This document shows positions 1-4,884 of a stretch of 6,476 bases of DNA, one piece after another. A program made the translations under genes and the position numbers. Under the pieces are notes generated by a model. It was not told where the DNA came from. It searched no databases and saw only the letters and a program-made list of their open reading frames with translations. Position 1 is the stretch's first letter. Every line of letters starts with the position of its first letter. This DNA is from Clostridiales bacterium (lineage in GTDB: Bacteria; Bacillota; Clostridia; Oscillospirales; Oscillospiraceae), in the NCBI GenBank assembly GCA_019423635.1, contig JAHZBA010000030.1, positions 29,103 through 35,578 of the forward strand, written 5' to 3'.

Positions 1-808
1 CTCCCGGATTAACGCCCGCCTTCGCACCAACTGCGAGATCACTGTGGAGAGCATTGAAGAGCAGCGGTACTACGAGTTTTCCAACGCCCTGACAGAGGGC
101 GATGTGCTGGGACTGGTGGAGGTCACTTACAAGGAGCAGATCCAGGAAGTCCCGCTGTTGTTCTACCTCTCCACCGCGACGGCCCTGAGCATGATGGACC
201 GCATGATGGGCGGCGAGGGATCGGCTGGGATCGAGATTGAATCTGATTACAGCTATACGGAAGTGGAGCTCCAGCTCTATGAGGATCTGGCCCGGGACAT
301 GGTCTCGGTGATGGACAGCAGCTGGGAAAATTACATCCCGCTGCAGTTCGAATATGAGAAAACCGACGTAAATCCCACCCTCAGCCAGATCATCGGCGTG
401 GATGAGACCGTCATCATTGTGGATATGAAGATCCAGTTCCCGGACCTGGAGGGGCGGATGAGCATCTGCCTGCCGGGAGAGATGCTGACCAGCATCTTTG
501 CGGAGATGAGCCGGGAGAATCCGGGGCATCGGGTCCAGGCGGAGGACAAATCTGAGGAGATCTTCGACAAGCTGCGGGATTCCAATCTGGAGATCGTGGC
601 GGAGCTGGGCCAGGCCCGGCTGTCGCTGAGCGATGTGTTCCATCTGAGTGTGGGTGACGTCATTGACCTTGGCAAGCCGAAGGAGTCCCCGGTGTATCTG
701 GAGATCGGCGGCTACCAGTGGTTTACCGGCCGGATAGGCACACACAAGAAAAGTATGGCTGTCAAGATAGATGAAGTATGCTATCAGGCCGAGCAAAGGA
801 GCGAATAG
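1..808 (+). CDS. fliM: Flagellar motor switch protein FliM (5'-truncated by window edge)
   Basis: FliM is a C-ring switch subunit; it binds phosphorylated CheY and controls rotation direction. The frame is open from the first complete codon (base 2) to the TAG at 806-808, giving 268 residues. FliM is usually about 330 residues, so roughly 60-70 are missing, including the N-terminal CheY-P-binding peptide. Visible FliM features are the opening RLRTNCEITVESIEEQ, the segment around MMDRMMGGEGS in the middle CheC-like domain, the ICLPGEML stretch, and a C-terminal SpoA domain (about bases 560-790) with LSVGDVIDLGKP and GRIGTHKKSMAVKI. A GTG at base 44 could be read as a start, but coding sequence continues upstream of it and the homology begins before it. 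The stop lies 5 bases before the fliY start, so the two genes are probably translationally coupled. The family assignment is firm; only the N-terminus is unknown. Confidence 0.95.
   Translation, partial: SRINARLRTNCEITVESIEEQRYYEFSNALTEGDVLGLVEVTYKEQIQEVPLLFYLSTATALSMMDRMMGGEGSAGIEIESDYSYTEVELQLYEDLARDMVSVMDSSWENYIPLQFEYEKTDVNPTLSQIIGVDETVIIVDMKIQFPDLEGRMSICLPGEMLTSIFAEMSRENPGHRVQAEDKSEEIFDKLRDSNLEIVAELGQARLSLSDVFHLSVGDVIDLGKPKESPVYLEIGGYQWFTGRIGTHKKSMAVKIDEVCYQAEQRSE
795..801 (+). promoter_or_regulatory. Ribosome binding site of fliY
   Basis: AAAGGAG lies inside the last codons of fliM, 12 bases before the ATG at 814. The spacing is somewhat long. It supports 814 as the start over the in-frame ATG at 778, which would add 12 residues of un-CheC-like sequence and has no comparable site in front of it. 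Confidence 0.6.
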
Positions 809-813
809 ACGGT

Positions 814-2283
814 ATGGAGAAGGAATTATTCAGCCCAATGCAAATTGACGCCCTGGGCGAGATGATGAACATCAGCCTTGGCTCCTCCGCGACGGCGGTT
901 TCCAATATGCTGGATCACCGGGTGGATATCACCACCCCCAAGGTTTCGGTAGTGCCCATTGACGAATTTACCATCGGCAATCTGGAGCCTGCCATCGGTG
1001 TGGAAATCAAATACGTGGAGGGCCTGGACGGCAGCAATATCATGCTGCTGCGCCGCAGTGATGTCAAGGTGATCGTGGATATCCTCATGGGCAGCGAGAC
1101 GCCGGACGAGGAGTTTGAGCTCAATGATCTGACGGTCAGCGCCGTGTGCGAGGTCATGAACCAGATGATGGGCGCGGCGGCCACGGCCATGTCGGATTTC
1201 CTGGGCTTCCCGGTGAACATCTCGACTCCCTCCTCCTTTGAACTGGAGGACCTGCCCAACTTCAAGGCGGAACATCTGCCCCAGGGTACGGAGACGCTGG
1301 TGGTGGTGCGGTTCTCTTTGAAGATTGAGGACGCCCTCGAGAGCGAATTCATGAATATCCTGAGTGTGGAGCTCGCCAAAAGAATTCTCGCCGGTCTGGG
1401 AATGGGCGAGGAAGAGGAGGCCGCTCCGGAACCGGCCCCCGCCCCGGCTCCCGCACCCGCGGCCTCCGGCGGAGACCACAAGATGACCCAGGAGGAAATC
1501 GAGGCCATGCTGGCAGGCGGCGCAGCCGCCGCTCCGGCCCCCGAACCGCCCGCCGCGCCCGCGGCCTCCGGCGGAGACCACAAGATGACCCAGGAGGAGA
1601 TCGAGGCTATGCTGGCAGGCGGCGTGGCCGCCGCCCCGGCTCCTGCACCGGCTCCCGCACCTGCGGCCTCCGGCGGGGACCATAAGATGACCCAGGAGGA
1701 GATCGAGGCCATGCTGGCAGGCGGCGCGGCCGCTCAGACGCCTCCGCCTCCTCCGCAGCAGCCCGTGATGCAGCAGCAGCCGCCCATGCAGCAGCCTGTG
1801 ATGCAGCAGCCGCCTGTGCAGCAGCAGGTTCCCCCGGGGATGCCGGAGGGAGCGCAGCCCTTTGCCAACGGCTACATGGGCTATCCTCCCATGTATTACC
1901 CCTACCCCTATCCGCCCCAGCCGGCGGCACAGGTTGCGCCGGACCCCAAGGTCATTCCCACGCAGCCCGTTCCCATGAAGGAACTGGACGCGCTGCAGTC
2001 CCTGGGGAAGGAGCAGGCGGAGAACCTGGAGCTCATCATGGAGGTCCCCCTGCAGGTGACGGTGGAAATCGGGCGGACCCAGCGGAAGGTGCAGGATATT
2101 CTGGAGTATACCAAGGGCTCCCTGGTGGTTCTGGACAAACTGGCCGGCGATCAGGTGGATCTGTTTGTCAACGGAAAGTGCATTGCACGGGGTGATGTGG
2201 TGGTGATCGACGACAACTTCGGCGTTCGGATCACGGAGATTGTTCAAAAGCCCGCCTTGGAAGCCCTTGCCAAGAAATCATAA
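814..2283 (+). CDS. fliY: Flagellar motor switch phosphatase FliY (CheC-CheC-linker-FliN) with a repeated CheY-docking-like linker
   Basis: FliY is a C-ring protein that combines a CheC-type CheY-P phosphatase with a FliN domain. The protein has 489 residues from the ATG at 814. Residues 1 to about 200 are the CheC-like part, with two complete catalytic signatures (D/S-x3-E-x2-N-x22-P): D12, E16, N19, P42 and S109, E113, N116, P139. Both sites look active. Residues 203-304 are three 34-residue units (Ala/Pro spacer plus KMTQEEIEAMLAGG). Residues about 310-370 are rich in Pro, Gln, Met and Tyr. Residues about 405-483 are the FliN/SpoA domain, from ENLELIMEVPLQVTVEIGRT to NFGVRITEIV. Bacillus FliY is about 380 residues and carries one docking peptide at its N-terminus; here the extra length is linker, and the N-terminus goes straight into the CheC helix. 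Neighbours fliM and cheY fit its role of binding and dephosphorylating CheY-P at the motor. The assignment is firm; the linker function is inferred. Confidence 0.94.
   Translation: MEKELFSPMQIDALGEMMNISLGSSATAVSNMLDHRVDITTPKVSVVPIDEFTIGNLEPAIGVEIKYVEGLDGSNIMLLRRSDVKVIVDILMGSETPDEEFELNDLTVSAVCEVMNQMMGAAATAMSDFLGFPVNISTPSSFELEDLPNFKAEHLPQGTETLVVVRFSLKIEDALESEFMNILSVELAKRILAGLGMGEEEEAAPEPAPAPAPAPAASGGDHKMTQEEIEAMLAGGAAAAPAPEPPAAPAASGGDHKMTQEEIEAMLAGGVAAAPAPAPAPAPAASGGDHKMTQEEIEAMLAGGAAAQTPPPPPQQPVMQQQPPMQQPVMQQPPVQQQVPPGMPEGAQPFANGYMGYPPMYYPYPYPPQPAAQVAPDPKVIPTQPVPMKELDALQSLGKEQAENLELIMEVPLQVTVEIGRTQRKVQDILEYTKGSLVVLDKLAGDQVDLFVNGKCIARGDVVVIDDNFGVRITEIVQKPALEALAKKS
1420..1725 (+). repeat. Three in-frame 102-bp tandem repeats in fliY encoding a FliM/FliY N-terminal-like peptide
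   Basis: The units are 1420-1521, 1522-1623 and 1624-1725, each exactly 34 codons. Each has a 13-codon Ala/Pro spacer followed by a 21-codon core (1459-1521, 1561-1623, 1663-1725). The core protein sequence, ending KMTQEEIEAMLAGG, is identical in all three. The cores differ pairwise at only 2, 3 and 3 of 63 bases, all synonymous third positions. The spacers differ in sequence (for example AAPEPAPAPAPAP versus AAAAPAPEPPAAP) but keep the same length. In FliY numbering the cores are residues 216-236, 250-270 and 284-304. The motif MTQEEIEAML aligns position by position with the known CheY-P-binding consensus LSQxEIDALL. Confidence 0.95.
1741..1923 (+). repeat. Low-complexity Pro/Gln/Met then Tyr/Pro-rich linker segment within fliY
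   Basis: This part of fliY encodes residues about 310-370. It starts with a proline run, continues with PVMQQ/PPMQQ-type short repeats built on cag and ccg codons, and ends with an aromatic stretch (GYMGYPPMYYPYPYPP). It is expected to be disordered and to act as a flexible tether between the docking-motif repeats and the FliN domain. No known domain is recognised in it. Being repetitive, it is prone to length change between strains. Confidence 0.75.
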
Positions 2284-2304
2284 ATACATTCGGAAAACCC
2301 CCAA

Positions 2305-2336
2305 TTGTAATTTGAATTGAAAAGGATGGATTACAA
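2305..2336 (+). promoter_or_regulatory. Candidate RNA hairpin presenting the cheY ribosome binding site in its loop
   Basis: The 55-base fliY-cheY spacer (2284-2338) is strikingly AT-rich beside its GC-rich neighbours. It contains a perfect 7-bp inverted repeat, TTGTAAT (2305-2311) and ATTACAA (2330-2336), which three G-U pairs extend inward to a 10-bp stem. The 12-base loop (2315-2326) ends with the cheY Shine-Dalgarno AAAGGA (2321-2326), and the stem ends two bases before the start codon. The sequence AAAAGGATGG resembles the CsrA consensus core ARGGAUG, and CsrA sites are often GGA in a hairpin loop over a ribosome binding site. The inverted repeat is seen directly; a regulatory role and any CsrA binding are inferred. 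It lacks the U-run of a terminator. Confidence 0.35.
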
Positions 2337-2338
2337 CA

Positions 2339-2707
2339 ATGGCTAAGAAGATTCTTTGTGTGGACGACGCCGCTTTCATGCGGAAGATGATCATGGACAC
2401 CCTGAGCAAGAACGGGTACACGGAGCTGTTTGAGGCAGTGGACGGAGCGGACGCCGTGGAGAAATTCGGCGAGATCGGTCCGGATCTGGTCATCATGGAC
2501 ATCACCATGCCCAACATGGACGGACTGGAGGCCCTGAAGGCCATCCGTGCCAAGGACGGCAACGCCAATGTGGTCATGTGCTCTGCCATGGGTCAGGAGA
2601 GCATGGTCATGGATGCGGTGCGCTCCGGCGCCAAGGACTTCATCGTCAAGCCCTTCAAGCCTGACCGCGTCCTGAAGACGGTGACCAACATCCTGGGCAC
2701 GCCCTGA
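2339..2707 (+). CDS. cheY: Chemotaxis response regulator CheY
   Basis: CheY is the soluble single-domain receiver that CheA phosphorylates and that then binds the flagellar switch. The protein is 122 residues, a full receiver domain with no output domain. The acidic pocket is D9 and D10, the phospho-acceptor is D54 (in VIMDITMPNMDG), the conserved hydroxyl residue is S82 (in MCSAMGQ), and the conserved lysine is K104 (VKPF). F101 stands where enteric CheY has its switch tyrosine (Y106), as I recall for Bacillus-type CheY. The start at 2339 is preceded by AAAGGA 12 bases upstream. It lies between fliY, whose product should dephosphorylate it, and fliO, whose ATG overlaps the cheY stop by one base (TGATG). 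Location in a flagellar operon and the CheY-like SAMGQ stretch favour CheY over another stand-alone receiver. Confidence 0.94.
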   Translation: MAKKILCVDDAAFMRKMIMDTLSKNGYTELFEAVDGADAVEKFGEIGPDLVIMDITMPNMDGLEALKAIRAKDGNANVVMCSAMGQESMVMDAVRSGAKDFIVKPFKPDRVLKTVTNILGTP

Positions 2708-3078
2708 TGCTGGAAGATAGCAATCTCTGGCTGTCTGTCCTGTGGATGCTCCTTTGCATCGCGCTGATTATCGGCGCGGCCTACTGGTTCACCAAGCATG
2801 TGGTGGGCAGAGGAGGCCTTGGAGCCTTCGGCAGAGGAAGCGGCCGGCAGATGGAGCTTTTGGACCAGCTTCCCGTGGGACGGGAGCAGCGGCTGGTGAT
2901 GGTACGGGCGGGAGAGCGGTTCTTCCTCCTTGGCATCACAGCCGGAGAGATCTCCGCCCTGGCGGAGTTCACAGCGGAGGAGGCCGCCCTGTGGCAGCAG
3001 GAACAGGCGGAGCAGCCGCCCGCCCCCAGCTTTCGGGAGGCGCTGCAGATCACGCTGAAGAACAGAGGGCGGAGGTGA
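2707..3078 (+). CDS. fliO: Flagellar biosynthesis protein FliO
   Basis: FliO is a small bitopic membrane protein that helps assemble the FliP ring of the flagellar type III export gate. The protein is 123 residues, the usual size for short FliO; Bacillus FliO (called FliZ) is longer and has a signal peptide. One membrane segment is clear at about residues 8-28 (WLSVLWMLLCIALIIGAAYW). It is followed by a Gly/Arg-rich basic stretch and then a cytoplasmic FliO domain, about residues 48-88, with ELLDQLPVGREQRLVMVRAG and FFLLGITAGEISAL. The C-terminus is Gln/Glu/Pro-rich and variable. The start overlaps the cheY stop by one base, pointing to translational coupling, and fliP follows after 7 bases. 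FliO is poorly conserved, so the call rests on this domain pattern plus its position immediately before fliP. Confidence 0.88.
   Translation: MLEDSNLWLSVLWMLLCIALIIGAAYWFTKHVVGRGGLGAFGRGSGRQMELLDQLPVGREQRLVMVRAGERFFLLGITAGEISALAEFTAEEAALWQQEQAEQPPAPSFREALQITLKNRGRR
3071..3078 (+). promoter_or_regulatory. Ribosome binding site of fliP
   Basis: GGAGGTGA is a full-length match to the anti-Shine-Dalgarno complement. It overlaps the fliO stop codon and lies 7 bases before the fliP ATG at 3086, so it fixes that start and suggests efficient translation or coupling with fliO. Confidence 0.85.
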
Positions 3079-3085
3079 GACGGCC

Positions 3086-3769
3086 ATGTCAACGGCAATT
3101 CCGGAGGGCTTAATCAGCATCAACGGGGACAGCGTACAGGTCCTGGAGATTCTGTTCCTGACCACCATGATTACGCTTCTGCCCTCCCTGCTGGTGATGA
3201 TGACGTCCTTTACCAGGTACGTCATCTCCTTCTCCTTTCTCCGCACGGCTCTGGGCACCCAGCAGACGCCGCCCAACACGGTGCTGGTGGGTCTGGCGCT
3301 GTTTCTGACCCTTTTCACTATGGCGCCCACTTTCGACCGCATCCGGACGGAGGCCTGGGAGCCCTACACGGAGGAGGAGATCAGCCAGACGGAGTTTCTG
3401 GAGACGGCGGCAGTGCCTTTAAAGGAATTCATGCTCGCCAATACCCAGCAGAGCACGCTGCATATGTTCTGTGATCTGGCCCAGGTGGACGTGCCGGAGA
3501 CCATTGACATGGACACGGGACTGGAGCTGCCTCTGCGGATCATTGTGCCGTCGTTTATGACCTGTGAGCTGCAGCGGGCCTTTGAGATCGGATTTCTGCT
3601 GTGCATTCCCTTCATGCTGATTGACATCGTGGTGTCGTCCACCTTGATGTCCATGGGCATGATTATGCTGCCGCCTTCCATGATCTCCATGCCGTTCAAG
3701 CTCTTGCTGTTTGTGACGCTGAATGGCTGGGAGCTGCTGTTCTCCAGCCTGATTCGCGGCGTCTACTAG
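3086..3769 (+). CDS. fliP: Flagellar type III export gate protein FliP
   Basis: FliP forms the pentameric core of the FliP5-FliQ4-FliR1 export channel in the basal body. The protein is 227 residues, within the family range. The first family signature runs from about residue 33 (PSLLVMMTSFTRYVISFSF) through LRTALGTQQTPPNTVL to LFTMAP. The second covers the C-terminal part, with ELQRAFEIGFLLCIPFMLID, then MSMGMIMLPPSM (about 188-199, the methionine-rich constriction region of the channel) and FKLLLFVTLNGWELL. The middle, about residues 80-145, is the hydrophilic loop typical of the family. No cleavable signal peptide is visible: hydrophobic sequence starts only near residue 19, unlike enteric FliP with its signal peptide. 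The gene sits between fliO and fliQ as expected. The assignment is certain. Confidence 0.98.
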   Translation: MSTAIPEGLISINGDSVQVLEILFLTTMITLLPSLLVMMTSFTRYVISFSFLRTALGTQQTPPNTVLVGLALFLTLFTMAPTFDRIRTEAWEPYTEEEISQTEFLETAAVPLKEFMLANTQQSTLHMFCDLAQVDVPETIDMDTGLELPLRIIVPSFMTCELQRAFEIGFLLCIPFMLIDIVVSSTLMSMGMIMLPPSMISMPFKLLLFVTLNGWELLFSSLIRGVY

Positions 3770-3790
3770 CAGATTTACGCGAACCATTTC

Positions 3791-3799
3791 GAAGGAGGA
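3791..3799 (+). promoter_or_regulatory. Ribosome binding site of fliQ
   Basis: GAAGGAGGA ends 7 bases before the fliQ ATG at 3807, in the 37-base spacer after fliP. It is a strong site at ordinary spacing. Nothing else is evident in this spacer. Confidence 0.8.
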
Positions 3800-3806
3800 C
3801 GAATCT

Positions 3807-4067
3807 ATGACGACGTCTGCTGTTTCAGATGTTTTGCGGGACGCCGTGCTTGTGGTTCTCCGGATCAGCGCCCCGATGCTGCTTTTGAGTATGCTGGTGG
3901 GTGTGGTAGTGGCCATTTTCCAGGCGGTGACGCAGATCCACGAGCAGACCATCGGCTTCGTTTTGAAGCTGGTGGTGATCGTGGTGTTGCTGCTGTTGGG
4001 CGGCGGATGGATGCTGGAGAATCTCCAGGATTTTTCCCGGGAGATCTTCTCGCTGATCGCCGCATAG
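3807..4067 (+). CDS. fliQ: Flagellar type III export gate protein FliQ
   Basis: FliQ is a small two-helix membrane protein that wraps around the FliP-FliR core of the export gate. The protein is 86 residues, close to the usual 88-90. Two hydrophobic segments are evident at about residues 13-38 and 49-69, joined by the conserved short loop with AVTQIHEQTIGFVLK, the best known family signature. The N-terminus (VSDVLRDAVLVVLRISAPML) and the C-terminal LENLQDFSREIFSLI also fit. It lies between fliP and fliR, with a 10-base spacer to fliR, so the three gate subunits are made together. The assignment is certain. Confidence 0.97.
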   Translation: MTTSAVSDVLRDAVLVVLRISAPMLLLSMLVGVVVAIFQAVTQIHEQTIGFVLKLVVIVVLLLLGGGWMLENLQDFSREIFSLIAA

Positions 4068-4077
4068 CCGGGGGCAG

Positions 4078-4848
4078 ATGATGTTGGACTGGACGGCGCT
4101 GACCCTGTTTCTCTATGTGACGGCCCGGATGAGCGGCTTTGTGCTGATGAATCCCATCCTCGGCCGCCGGAACCTGCCGGCACTTTTCCGCAGCGGGTTC
4201 GCATTGACCCTGTCGGTATTTGTCTATTCCATCACGGACCAGACCGTGGCGGTCCCCAGCGGGCTGGCTGAGATGGCCGTGAGGCTTTTGCTGGAGCTGG
4301 CCCTGGGCGCTGCCCTGGGAATGGTGATGGAGTTCTTCTTTTATATCCCGCAGCTGGCGGGACAGGTGGTGGATACCCAGATGGGTATGACCATGAACCA
4401 GATCTATGACGCAGGCGCGCAGGCGAACATGTCCGTGACGGGGATGCTGCTGAATACGCTGCTGGTGCTGCTGTTCTTTGCCGCCGGCGGACATCACACC
4501 CTGCTGCGGATTCTGATGACCTCCAGTGAGATCGTTCCCTTCGGGGCGGTCAGCCTGAGGCAGAATCTGGCCAGCGCCGCGCTGGAGCTCTTTATCGAGT
4601 GCACGGTGCTGGCGGTGAAGCTGAGTATGCCGATTCTGGCGGCGGAGCTGATGGGCCAGCTGGGAATGGGCGTTTTGATGAAGGTCATTCCCCAGATCAA
4701 TATCTTTGCCATCAACATTGATTTGAAGGTGCTCATCGGCCTGGTACTGCTGCTGCTGTTGATTGCACCGATCAGCGAGTTCCTCCTGTCGGCGGAGGGC
4801 CGTATGCTGGACGGCCTGCGCCTGATTCTGGCACAGACTGCCGGGTAG
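4078..4848 (+). CDS. fliR: Flagellar type III export gate protein FliR
   Basis: FliR is the single-copy subunit that completes the FliP5-FliR1 ring of the export channel and contacts FlhB. The protein is 256 residues from the first ATG, the usual family length, and is mostly membrane-embedded with about six hydrophobic segments. Family features include the N-terminal LYVTARMSGFVLMNPILGRRNLP, the segment ending QLAGQVVDTQMGMTMNQIYD (about residues 96-115), ALELFIECTVLAVKLSMPIL, and MKVIPQINIFAINIDLKV near residues 201-218. Two adjacent ATGs (4078 and 4081) are possible starts. The only Shine-Dalgarno-like stretch, GGGGG at 4070-4074, is better spaced for the second, so the true protein may lack the first methionine. 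A 36-base spacer separates it from flhB. The assignment is certain. Confidence 0.97.
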   Translation: MMLDWTALTLFLYVTARMSGFVLMNPILGRRNLPALFRSGFALTLSVFVYSITDQTVAVPSGLAEMAVRLLLELALGAALGMVMEFFFYIPQLAGQVVDTQMGMTMNQIYDAGAQANMSVTGMLLNTLLVLLFFAAGGHHTLLRILMTSSEIVPFGAVSLRQNLASAALELFIECTVLAVKLSMPILAAELMGQLGMGVLMKVIPQINIFAINIDLKVLIGLVLLLLLIAPISEFLLSAEGRMLDGLRLILAQTAG

Positions 4849-4868
4849 CGGCAGGGAAGAGACGGGCC

Positions 4869-4877
4869 AAAGGGGGG
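4869..4877 (+). promoter_or_regulatory. Ribosome binding site of flhB
   Basis: AAAGGGGGG ends 7 bases before the GTG at 4885, supporting that GTG as the flhB start. An ATG at 4878 directly abuts the site with no spacing and is in another frame, so it is unlikely to be used. Confidence 0.65.
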
Positions 4878-4884
4878 ATGACGC

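Noticed and set aside
44..46. GTG as a start codon for fliM
   Set aside because: The frame is open to the window edge and FliM-like sequence (RLRTNCEIT) continues upstream; the gene is cut by the window.
778..813. An upstream in-frame ATG that would lengthen FliY by 12 residues
   Set aside because: It lies within fliM, lacks a ribosome binding site, and the extra residues precede the natural start of the CheC domain; ATG 814 is better supported.
838..858. The FliY N-terminus FSPMQIDALGEMM as another docking peptide
   Set aside because: It resembles the consensus, but these residues form the first CheC helix with catalytic D12 and E16, which explains the sequence.
1966..2007. PMKELDALQSLG before the FliN domain as a fourth docking motif
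   Set aside because: Only E-L-D-A-L resembles the motif; the Q and the surrounding Gly-rich context are missing, and it probably belongs to the lead-in to the FliN domain.
826..2247. A 473-codon minus-strand frame opposite fliY, with His/Arg/Gly-rich repeats
   Set aside because: It mirrors the fliY repeats and low-complexity linker, has no recognisable domain, and the + strand gene is certain.
2281..2310. A sigma-28-like or sigma-A promoter in the fliY-cheY spacer
   Set aside because: TAAA occurs at 2281-2284 but no GCCGATAA-like box follows at the right distance, and no convincing -35/-10 pair is present.
3780..3803. Alternative small hairpins CGAA/TTCG and TTCG/CGAA before fliQ, one with the ribosome binding site in its loop
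   Set aside because: The stems are only 4 bp and unlikely to be stable; such matches are expected by chance.
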